A DNA stretch of 64,000 bases, from positions 124,001 to 188,000 of the forward strand of contig MU623344.1 of the NCBI GenBank assembly GCA_025201765.1, read 5' to 3'. A program made the translations under genes and the position numbers. A model generated the notes under the pieces. It saw nothing but the letters and a program-made list of their open reading frames with translations. It was not told where the DNA came from and made no database searches. Positions 13,201 to 22,575 of the stretch are shown here, in pieces; the first letter of the stretch is position 1, and every line of letters begins with the position of its first letter. This DNA is from Daldinia sp. FL1419. Lineage: Eukaryota; Ascomycota; Sordariomycetes; Xylariales; Hypoxylaceae.

Positions 13201-15023
13201 GAAAACCGCAATCAAGATGGGACAATCAAGGCTACAGCTCAAGGATTGTCCTCCAATACCGTCTTTGCCGCTTGCTGGAAACACGTCTTAATTTTGAATG
13301 TAGATCCTCATCCCGAGGTTCAGAGAGATGCAACAATCATCGCCGATTACGTTCACAACGCACTGCTATCGTCTAACGCGGGCGCCTACGCCCGAAACCT
13401 AATGGACGAGATTCATAAGCGGACACGGCGATCGCGCGGCCACAGAAAGCAACATTCTATGTCGCGAAACGGCATGGGTGCATCTGCTTCTGATATAAGT
13501 CCTCCAGAACCCTCCCCCGGCCTTTTGAAACGGACTGCAAGTCTCCTATTTCAGCTGCCCAGTATGTGGGCTGGAGAAAATCCACCGACCAATTCTACAC
13601 CACTACCTTCCCCTGGGCTTACAAGAACGTCTTCGCAGCGACAACGCCCCATCAGCGATTGGAACCCTCTCCCTGAACAGATTGACCAGGTCAGTACGTC
13701 GGCAAATTACCACGTGGCTGAGGAGCCCGTGTCAGGGAAATTCAAAGAACGCCGCCTTGACGAAGTACCTTCCCTGCCCCTCCCGAGTACTTTCCTAGAG
13801 TGGTCTATCGAGTACTTCCGCGAACCACAGATGCATCCTAGTGAGGCTGAGGAGCCGGGAAGCACCGAGTACAATGAGCGTTTATGGCGGAGATCACGAA
13901 ACGAGAATATACTCCGAGAAACTCAACCGCAAAAGCAATATGCCGGCAGCCATAAATGGAATAATCAGCTTTGCATTATGAACAATGGTGCCCAGCCAGC
14001 CAAGATGACGTTCCACCAATACGAAGATCACCTGGCAGTGGCCGACAACGGAAACACCGTCTATATCTGGGATTGGAAAAAGCAGAGCAGGCTACACAAA
14101 TTCTCAAATGGAAATCCCGAAGGCTCGGAGATTAGCGATATGACGTTTATTAACGAGGATGACACAGCATTCTTAATGACGGGTTCATCCGACGGTGTGC
14201 TCCGTGTCTATCGCAATTACGATACACCCAAGAAGACCGAGTTAGCATCGTCTTGGAGGGCACTGACTCATATGGTTCCAAGTAACGTCAATTCTGGTAT
14301 GGTCTTCGACTGGCAACAGGTGACTGGCAACGTGCTTGTTGCAGGAGACGTCCGTGTCATTCGGGTTTGGGCCGCTGCGTATGAAACCTGCATTATGGAC
14401 ATACCGGCACGCTCGGGCTCTTGTGTTACTTCGTTAACATCAGACCAGATGACTGGCAACATATTTGTTGCCGGATTTGGGGACGGTGCGATCAGAGTCT
14501 TCGATACCCGACTCCGACCGCATGAGGCAATGGTGAAGAAATGGAAGGACGACTCCCATCAACAGTGGATTAAAGATGTGCACATGCAGCGCGGGGGGCA
14601 GCGCGAGCTACTTTCCGCGAGCCGAAACGGGAAAGTAAAGCTTTGGGATATTCGCATGGACTCGCCGCTCCGTGTTATCCAAGCAACCCGCGATACTCTC
14701 CGGACAGCAAGTACACATGAACACTTGCCAGTATTCTCTGTGTAAGTCACCAATTGATTACTTATCATATGTGAATTATATGCTAACAATGTTTCAGTGG
14801 CACGTCCGCCCATACCGTGAAGGTGTTCAACTTCGACGGCAACGAGCTTTCTCGTATGGAGCCCTACTCCAGCTTCCTACAACAAAACCGAGGCTCGCCC
14901 ATCTCTGCTACTGCCTTCCACCCGCACCGCATGGTCCTAGGCTGTGCGGCACGCGGCGACTACCATATTAATCTCTTCACGTGCGCCAGCGAGAAGCCAG
15001 AAGCTTTCCTCAACTCGCTATAG
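10289..15023 (+). CDS. kog1: Kog1/Raptor, TORC1 scaffold subunit
   Basis: Substrate-recruiting scaffold of TOR complex 1, which couples nutrients to growth at the vacuolar membrane. Three exons fit in phase: 10289-10876, 11116-14741 and 14798-15023, giving 1479 aa. Residues 1-195 are a Ser/Thr/Pro-rich disordered N terminus typical of filamentous fungi. The Raptor N-terminal caspase-like domain starts near the NWYMYFTDKRHETTG motif at the second exon. It carries the pseudo-catalytic pair in LHYNGHGVP (His327) and VWDCSEAG (Cys370). HEAT/armadillo-like helices occupy the middle (about 560-870). WD40 blades form the C terminus (about 1150-1479), with repeats such as VYIWDW, VRVIRVW and VKLWDIR. 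Intron 2 contains a GCTAAC branch-like site before TTTCAG. The start ATG gives the disordered leader; an alternative start inside exon 1 cannot be excluded. Confidence 0.96.
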
Positions 15024-16127
15024 GCCCACGCATACCCACATAACCTTGCTCTCGGCTTTCCAACCATAGCCATAGCCATAACCACCAACCATCCTCTTTT
15101 TCACGTAGATAGAAAGGAGGACACGTTTAATGCTAGTAACGGAGTTGTAATGACACTATAGCCTCCTTTCTTTAAGAACCCCCATTTTTTGAAAAAAAAA
15201 TCCTCGAGCCCTGCTCGAGTAACGACTAGAGCAAACCTGCCCGCTCGTCACATAGGTAAACAACGGAGCAGAGTAGACGAAACGGATAACTTATCACGGA
15301 TTAGGCACGGAGGCGGGTTTAGTTGTTTCGGGGCGGAGTCGGGAGGAAATCTATCGGAACGGTATCATGCGCTTTTTTTTTTCTACTATTGTTTTCGCGG
15401 TGATGCCTTCGACCTCTTTATTTATTTTGCATTTTCTTTCCGTCCCCGGGCGGAGGAGGGAAAGAAAGGGGTTACGTTAGGTTGGTTAGGTTACATACGT
15501 TTCCGAAGGGGATGTGATTGATCGATCCTACCTAGATGCTTAGATATACTGTAATAAATCCCTGTTGAGAGCGCATTTAACTTGGGACTTGTGCGAGACG
15601 TCTAGGTTACCTCTTTAGCTAGCCTGGCTTGACCTTACCTTGCTGCACAAAGTATGTAATAACAGAACGGAGGTTTCTGGTGATGATTAAGTTAGGTAAT
15701 ATTACTTCCAGCAATTCGATGTCTTATTCTCTCTAGGTATTCCTAAGATGATGCACCCTCGGGTTTGCGTAGAGTAAAATTTCGTAACATGTTATTGGGG
15801 ATTCCATATCCCCGAAATTTCAAGCAGAGAAATGCCAATATTCAGACATAAGGTAAGGTACACGGCGCAATACATCCCACCTCGCTCAACCTTAGTTAAG
15901 TACCTACATATGCGCACAAAATAATACCACAAAAGCAACAGGGTAAACACTTAAAAATCATAAATAACAAATAATTGCTCAAATTAAATTCAGACGGTTA
16001 CCAAGAAAAAAAAAAAAAAAAAAAGAAAAGAAATGCAGACTAAACGTAGTGGACTTATAGGTCGTAATTGCACGGTTACATTCAACCGCGAATCCTAGGA
16101 AAACTTTTCTGTGGACTCTTCAGTCTA
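15024..16127. other. Intergenic stretch downstream of kog1
   Basis: No supportable gene. The sequence has homopolymer T and A runs (15190s, 15370s) and a long A-rich tract at about 16003-16029. A 110-codon open frame at 15189-15521 is low-complexity and unlike any family I recognise. Confidence 0.55.
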
Positions 16128-16199
16128 AGCTTCATGGCGCAGTGGAAGCGCGCCGGGCTCATAACCCGGAGGACCTCCGATCGAAACGGAGTGAAGCTA
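16128..16199 (+). tRNA. Initiator tRNA-Met (CAT)
   Basis: A complete 72-nt cloverleaf can be folded. The acceptor strands AGCTTCA and TGAAGCT pair perfectly and are followed by an A discriminator. The anticodon stem is GC-rich around loop CTCATAA, giving anticodon CAT. The T loop reads GATCGAAAC instead of the usual TTCGA. The A1:U72 pair and AUCG T-loop signature are hallmarks of eukaryotic cytosolic initiator tRNA. A run of seven T residues right after the gene fits a Pol III terminator. No intron. Confidence 0.96.
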
Positions 16200-17152
16200 G
16201 CTTTTTTTCACTTTTTACTAGCCATCCGGTTTATTTCATTTAACTTGTTTTTTATTCTTTTCTTCCGTCTCCTATTCCCAAGATACCTTCTCGCTCATTC
16301 TCTTAATAGGCATAGCATGATTTTCGCATTAAACTCATCGATTGTATTGATATCCGCATCTATAATCGTTCGCTACCATGGAGACATTATTTCCACTCCT
16401 CCTACAAAGAGCTATCATTATAAATCCAGGCCATCCATGTGAAAGCGCTGTTGAATAATTCATACTTCGCTAAATCTTTTGTTGGAAACCACCGCATTTT
16501 TCTCGAGCTCCCTAAAATGCCTAGTTAGCTCTTTCTCATGCCTCTTTTGCAATAGTAAGTGCCTAAGAAATGACAGGGGCGAAACAAATAGGTAGGCACC
16601 TACATTAAGAGAAGCTATATAAATAGGTGCCCATGCAACAAATTTATTCCTCAGGGTCCTAGGCCCAAGTATCAAATCTCCGAGCTCCTAGTCCGACGTA
16701 TTGATTTTGTTAAGGCGGCGGCTGTCCGGCATTAGGAATTTTAGGGTCCCCATGCTAAGTTTCTTCGGGGGGAAGTTGAAACAACAAAAGTGTGGTCCCG
16801 GGTAGCACGTAGTAAGACCGCAATACCCTTATTATAGATGTTGTGGAAGTTGTCCTGACTCCAAAAGGGAGCAAACGTAGTGGATTTAATATAGATGCCC
16901 GGTTTCGCCTCCGCAAAGTCTCTCGTGGTTGCTCGTGTATTGCATCAATATGTCCGCGAGGTCCCGTGGCCCGCAGCATTGGCGGTGGCGGTGGCGTCTG
17001 TAGTGGCAGTGGCAGCGGCCGTTGCCTTCGCCGTAACGGTGGTGGATGTCCATGACCATGGTGCTACAATGATTCGTTTACTTCTTGCCGTTCTCGGTGA
17101 AGATGAATTTCCACGCACTTTCTAAAGTCTTCGTCACTCAACTAAATTGTTT
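16200..17152. other. Intergenic stretch between tRNA-iMet and the RBR gene
   Basis: It starts with the T-run Pol III terminator of the tRNA. The rest shows only short frames; those at 16843-17125 derive from GGC/GTGGC-type simple repeats and look spurious. No supported gene. Confidence 0.55.
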
Positions 17153-17905
17153 TCAAATTAGTTCAACTACCAAGACCTCATCTCTTCCATTGCATACATC
17201 GGTCTCAGTGGTATCCTGCTTTAGGTAAATCATCCTGTAAACGCAGGTCGCCCATGTCCTGCCACAACCGTAGCAGAATTCACATCCGCAAACGCATCTA
17301 TAAAACCAAAAAGGTAAATTAAGTACGTTAAACATATACTCAGATAAATAGTGGAAATGTGCTTTGTAAACTTACACCATATGCTCGCACCCCCCCTGAT
17401 GGGCTACCATAATCTTACAACCCGGGCACTTTTTCCAACCTTCCTCGGCGGCTATGGGCCTCAAGGTATCATGTAGAGGGAGGTCTTCGCACTTCGAACC
17501 AGTAGGCTCATGAGACTGCTTGCAATTTTGACAGGTTTTGGAATTGCATCTATCACATATAACGATATCGCTTCCCTCGACCGTATTTTTAAGGTTGAGA
17601 ACGGCGCTGCATCGTGGCTCCGAGCAGTAAAGGGGTGGCCCTTTTCTCTCTCTGAGAGCTGCTCTTTGAAAAAATATCAGGAGCCTACTCGAGTTTAGCC
17701 ACGCAATATCCCCATATCGGAACGTAACCCCACAGCATCCGGGCAGTTGGGAAACCTCGTTCAGCTTATCATCCAGATACTGTTTCAAGCAGGGCCGACA
17801 CCAGATAGTTCCGCATTGCATCTGTCGTAACTCTCGGGTATGGTCAAAGCAAACCGCGCACTTCATAGAGCGGTCCGCCGCGTTAGTTTGATGATTTTCG
17901 TCCAT
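17153..17905 (-). CDS. Small RBR (RING-IBR-RING2) E3 ubiquitin ligase-like protein
   Basis: Predicted RING-between-RING ubiquitin ligase of 224 aa, from exons 17376-17905 and 17153-17297. The 78-bp intron has a GTAAGT donor and a TATAG acceptor and interrupts the RING2 motif, so joining it restores GGCEHMVCVCGCEFCYGCG. RING1 cysteines are Cys16, Cys19, Cys31, Cys36 and Cys39, with CC at 57-58. The IBR region follows (about 90-145) with paired CxxC elements. RING2 begins at CPGC (160-163) and contains the putative catalytic cysteine Cys173 in GGCEH. One usual zinc ligand of RING1, the His of the C-x-H-x-x-C pattern, is Thr33 here. It is shorter than most fungal RBR proteins, being almost only the catalytic module, so it may be a degenerate paralogue. 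The family call is firm; activity is inferred. Confidence 0.85.
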
Positions 17906-18987
17906 AGCCTGCGGGGGTCAACGCTTCTTTTCGATATTAATAGCGGTTACAGCGTATCTGGGGAAGAGTCTCAGGAAGGGGCTCTTATTTCGTAATAAAT
18001 GTGTCTCTTTAATAAGTTGCTATTTCTGTCTGGTCCCAATCTGGATCGAGCTTTGTATAAGGAGATAGGCGATGACGGCGGGTTTCTAGGTTGATAAAAG
18101 GTGAAAAAGTGATATTTGATAGCTATAGAGATATGTTTATTATTGACCAGCTTTGTAAATTTCTTGTTGATGATTCGTTTATTATGGTCGAGCAATGTTA
18201 AGAAATATTCTTAGTCGTTCGCAGCTGCTACTTTAAGCAGAGTTGTCACAAAGTTCCTCCCATCTATATTCTTCCTTCCTTCCTAGATATCTTCTTCAGA
18301 TAATAAAAGCACCTACCTACCATACACCCCTTTTATATCGTAACGCTAGGTAGGTACTTTAGAGATACCCAGGTAGGTACTAACCCAATGTGTTCTTCTA
18401 ATGGAAGCACTTCCTTCCCGTTGATCTGGCGGGGACATGGCTTCCTACAACAGCGATACCCTTATGCATCGACTACAAAACGCAACTACGACCTATGTAG
18501 GTACACAAGAGTGTGTGTAGGTACATAGGTACGTACTTACTTACTTCTAAGTGGTATAATTTTTAAGCCCTTGAATGTTCCTTCTCGCATCATTTTAAAC
18601 TGAGATAGGAACAAATAGTCTTAGGGGTCACATGCCTACCTAGGTACTTTGGCGCGATAAATCTTTTAATAAGCTCTTCGTTCACTTTATGAAGTGGCCT
18701 GAGTGTTTATCGACGTACATTGACACATCCAAACCCCCCTAGCGATTCAATTGAGGGAAGTTGATACTTTTCTACAATCAGTTGCGTTAATTATTAATCT
18801 GTACCTTCCTCTGTCCAGAAGATAGTAAGAGGTAGACAGACCGTACACAGCCTTGGGTACTTCTCTTGCGGCACCCCCGTAAAATATCAGAAGATCAGGA
18901 GACATATGAACAGTAATTTCGGTAGGCCAAAAAAGGTCGAATAGTGTAGATGTTTGGACATAACTTCCATACTGGACCTTACAAATA
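17906..18987. other. AT-rich intergenic stretch with dispersed palindromic motifs
   Basis: No supported gene. The 18310-18375, 18490-18545 and 18640 stretches carry clustered CTACCTA/TAGGTAGGTAC motifs, also seen at other intergenic sites in the window. Short open frames at 17971-18195 and 18747-18995 have no recognisable domain. Confidence 0.55.
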
Positions 18988-19073
18988 GCCTGCATGTAGT
19001 AGTGGTTAACTTATCGGCCTCCGACTCTTCAGTCAGATAGCCGGGAACCCGGGTTCGAATCCCGGTGCAGGTG
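18988..19073 (+). tRNA. Probable tRNA-Arg (CCG) with a 14-nt intron
   Basis: An 86-nt sequence folds as a tRNA if a 14-nt intron is removed after position 37. The acceptor GCCTGCA pairs with TGCAGGT (one G:U at the end). The T arm CCGGG-TTCGAAT-CCCGG is perfect. The D loop AGTGGTTA aligns well, and the anticodon stem TCGGC/GCCGG closes a loop starting C-T-CCG-A. The inferred intron lies at 19025-19038, at the canonical eukaryotic site one base 3' of the anticodon. T-rich sequence follows from 19081, consistent with a Pol III terminator. The D stem is weak (three pairs), so a decaying tRNA or a different isotype remains possible. The anticodon assignment depends on the intron placement. Confidence 0.5.
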
Positions 19074-20035
19074 TTCTAGCTTTTCCTTTTTTTTAATCCT
19101 TTTTTTATATCCTTCTTATACATTGCTGCTATACTTACTTACTTACGCACCTCTTGCCGAGATGTAGTTTTACTTTACTTGATCAACTCCTTTCATTAAC
19201 TGTCCCTCGTCATTTGATATCATGGATCCTGGCTCGTAAGTAGGTAAATGCCTTCCACATAATACCTATGAGAACGTCCTATAGTCGACTAATAACTCCA
19301 GGTTAAAATCCCTCTATATGTGACAAGGTCCGACAGGATAGGATCTTTCTAGATAATTATTACCAGAACTGGAGATAGCTACATGACTATTTTGATACGT
19401 GATTCACCCTTGTATTAATCATCTTAGTATGATGTCGTCTAGGTACCTTGATATATATGCCCAAGTGGATAGCATGTGTTTTCGTACCGAAACGGGAATC
19501 ATAGGGCGGCTCGATGAATTATTATCTAATTGCGTCAATCTTGATACTGAGATGTCGTAATCATTAATAATAAATCTTCAATAAATAGGAGACTTATCGC
19601 AAGTTGGAGAATACCATGGCTAGTCCGAAATCATTGTCATCATATCCACCATTTTCCATCGTATTATTTGTTAACCCCTATGCCGTATGTAGAGATATGT
19701 CGCGAAATATCCCCATTCGGGTGCCATGGAAACAATAATTTGGTACCTTGCTATCTGACGAGAAAACAATCCGAATGGCGCCTCATTACCTATTTTTTAC
19801 GTATAAAGCTCAACCCCGAGACTTAATTGAATATCTAACCTAGGCACTTTTGCAGAAAGTCATCAATCTATGGATCTAGTCCACCTCTCGGCATGGAATT
19901 ATTGCAGCTGGGATAGGGCTGTAGCTGAGGTTGTGTAGTATAAATTCGTGGCACATCCCTCATTTCACTTTCTTGAATCATATGATCAACTCAACCCTAA
20001 GTAGTATCGTTGGCGACCTAATTCAATAGATCAAT
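19074..20035. other. Intergenic stretch upstream of the polysaccharide lyase gene
   Basis: No supported gene. It contains the T-rich terminator of the preceding tRNA and the promoter of the following gene. No simple repeat or element boundary was recognised. Confidence 0.5.
19938..19945 (+). promoter_or_regulatory. TATA-like box of the polysaccharide lyase gene
   Basis: A GTATAAAT sequence lies about 90 bp upstream of the lyase ATG at 20036. This is a plausible distance for a core promoter with a short leader. The assignment is by position and sequence only. Confidence 0.4.
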
Positions 20036-20987
20036 ATGCAGTTGACTCGTTTATTAATTAGCTTCCTCCTCCTAGGATTCTCTACACAGCCGGCGCGAGG
20101 CGAGCCGATACCAACAACCCTTGCTGCTCGTAGGCCGCCTCTCGTCGATTTCAGTGCCGCACGTGGTGACGACCCTAAGAAACTCGGACTTCTCAACCTG
20201 GAGAAAGGAAAGGGGGACAAGGTCAAACAGAACACCAAAGACTTATACATCAAGTTGGACAAGGACTGGAAAGGAACGAAGGCCGCACACTTTCACCATA
20301 AAGCTGGCTATCGCAGGTAGGGATGCTCAATGAAGATTCTTCGTTTGGGATCAAGACTAACTTAATTGTTTCAATAGAGCTGAATACCATTCGCTCAAGG
20401 GCGAGACTAAATCTGGAACGACGTATTTTATTACCTACAGCTTCGCACTTGAGGTTAGTAGAGTGGTTTCGTATTCATCCCTTAAGAGTCGGCATCTCTA
20501 CGTAAATGGGGCGTCGACGTAAGCTTTTCGAGTCCGTTAATGAATGCCCTAGGAACTACCCGACGGCCTCATCGTATTCCAATGGAAAGAGTACAAAGCC
20601 AACAACGACCACGATAAGGGCGCCAACATCCCTCTCGCTCTAGAGCTGAAGAAGGGCAAGTTAGAGTTCACGCATACCAGTGTGTGGAAAGAGCACGGCC
20701 GCAAGGTCCAGTGGTCGCAAGATGTCAAGCCGCGGACTATATACAAGATCGGTCTAGAGATTGGTGCTAAAGCGAAGGGCGGCCACGTCAAGCTATGGTT
20801 TAACGGCAAGCCCGTAACGTTCGACACTACCAAGTCCCAGACGCTCACCGGGAACACGTTTCCAGGCCAGAGCGACCCCAAGTTTGGCATATACGGCGGC
20901 GAGGATGTCCAGGTCGACAGCTATGTCTACCAGGTGCAGATTGGTACGAGTCAGGGGGATGTCGACCAGAGTTACTTTGGAAAATAA
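20036..20987 (+). CDS. Secreted polysaccharide lyase, glucuronan lyase-like (PL20 type)
   Basis: Predicted extracellular enzyme cleaving uronic-acid-containing polysaccharide by beta-elimination. Three exons join in phase: 20036-20316, 20378-20453 and 20553-20987, giving 263 aa, about the usual length of fungal glucuronan lyases. Residues 1-22 form a signal peptide: a basic start, a leucine-rich core LLISFLLLGF, and a cleavage region near ARG-EP. The mature part is predicted to be a beta-jelly roll, with strands such as YFITYSFALE, GLIVFQWKEY, VKLWFNGKPV and FGIYGGED, and with alternating aromatic and charged residues. Introns are 61 and 99 bp. Donors GTAGGG and GTTAGT and acceptors ATAG and CTAG are acceptable fungal sites. 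The fold and secretion are well supported. The substrate is inferred from resemblance to PL20 and to heparin-lyase-I-like fungal proteins, which share this fold. Confidence 0.75.
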
Positions 20988-21771
20988 GTGGCATGGAAGT
21001 CGCAGGAAACCCATGAACTAGACAACTACGTCTAGTATTTATCTCCTCTTTTCACTGCGTGTCGTGGACTCTGGGATTTTATACCGGCTTGATCACATGG
21101 CTAAGCAAGCAAGGCAGATTTGGTGGATATACCCGACATTCCTTCTTAAGACAATACTATTTGCTGTCGCTACTAATATACATTCGCTAGATCAAGTTGC
21201 CTGGTAATACTATGATGGAGTAACACCGCCATCTCAGACCCAAATAACTTGTGTAGTTTCGGTATCGTGATACGAAAGAGAATATTTATTTAAGCAAGAA
21301 TATAAAAGCCCACTAGAGCAAATACGCATAGTCCTTTCTTTAAAAACAAGTTACCTAACACCTGATATTTAGTTAAGTATATTCGTATAAGCTTATTACC
21401 TAACACAAATCATCTCGGCTCTGTCCAAGATAGCAGCTACCCGCATCTCGGAAAGTCGTACCAGGCAGCAGCTTCTCCCAATCGTTTTAAGATTTTTAAA
21501 ACGTGTGCAGCGATCTAGTAGAGCCACACTAATCCCCGTCGGGACTTCCATATTACTCAGCTTCTGGCTGCCGGTCCCGACCCCGGGTTGCGATCCCTTG
21601 GCGACTCTTCGCATCGTCGTCTACGCTTAGACATAACTGCCTACCTTGACTACCAAGGCGGCTATTGCGATATAACTGGGCATCATAAATTACCTCGCTC
21701 GTGATACGTCGATTATTACACTACACCCTAACACCATAGCAAACAACCCTCCTTACTAAAGAAGCCAAACC
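20988..21771. other. Intergenic stretch between lyase and DJ-1/PfpI genes
   Basis: No supported gene. The 784 bp serve as the 3' flank of the lyase and the promoter of the next gene. A minus-strand frame at 21396-21614 has no recognisable domain. Confidence 0.5.
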
Positions 21772-22575
21772 ATGTCATCCAATACCAGCGATCCTCCAAC
21801 CCGCTTCGCGGTAGCCCTGTTCCCGGGATTCCAAGCCCTAGACGTCTTCGGACCCCTCGACATCCTGAACATGCTGTCTAAAACCCGCCCCCTAATCCTG
21901 GAAATCTTATCCACGACGCTGGACCCCGTCCCCACGGCAACCCCGTTCACAGGCCACACTACCAGCCAGTCCGTCGCGCCGACGCGCACCTACGCCGACG
22001 GCTTCGACGATATCGAGGTCCTCCTCGTCCCGGGCGGTTTCGGCTCCCGCGACCCGGCCAACGTCGCCCCCGTTGTCGACTTCGTGCGCGAGGCGTACCC
22101 CAGCTTGAGGTATCTGTTGACGGTGTGCACGGGCAGCGCGGTGGCGGCTACGTCAGGTATTCTAGACGGACGACGAGCCACGTCGAACAAGAGGGCGTGG
22201 GAGTGGGTTCGTGCTTCTCTTTCTTTTCTTTTGTCTTCTCTCCCGCCTTCCTCCTTGCCAACCAACCGCCCCCCGTCTCACCCCCTTTCCCTCCCCACCT
22301 AGGCAGTACGCAATTGACGGTAGAAAAACCGCCTATAGGCCACGGCGCAGGGTCCGCGCGTGAACTGGGTGCGCCGAGCGCGCTGGGTGACGGACGGGAA
22401 CATCTGGACGTCGTCGGGGATCTCGGCGGGGATCGACATGATGTACGCTTTCGTCGCGGACCGGTACGGCGACGACGTCGCGCAGATGCTGGCGAACGCG
22501 TCCGAGTACGTCCGGAACACGGACCCGGACGCAGATCCGTTTGCTGGGGGTGCGGAGACCGGAAGTACCAGGTAA
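21772..22575 (+). CDS. DJ-1/PfpI superfamily protein (class I glutamine-amidotransferase-like)
   Basis: Predicted cytosolic enzyme of the DJ-1/ThiJ/PfpI fold, a group that includes isonitrile hydratases, glyoxalases and proteases. Exons 21772-22206 and 22339-22575 join in phase to give 223 aa. The N terminus shows the family strand FAVALFPGFQALDVFGPLD. The central strand EVLLVPGGFGSRD carries the usual glycine turn. The nucleophile elbow LLTVCTGSAVAA holds the likely active cysteine. The C-terminal part VNWVRRARWVTDGNIWTSSG matches the family's conserved tryptophan/Ser-Ala-Gly region. I chose the acceptor CCTATAG at 22338 over the nearer GCGCAG because it restores the expected linker ATAQGP. 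The donor GTTCGT is non-consensus. The gene is markedly GC-richer than its flanks. The fold is certain; the substrate is unknown. Confidence 0.88.
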
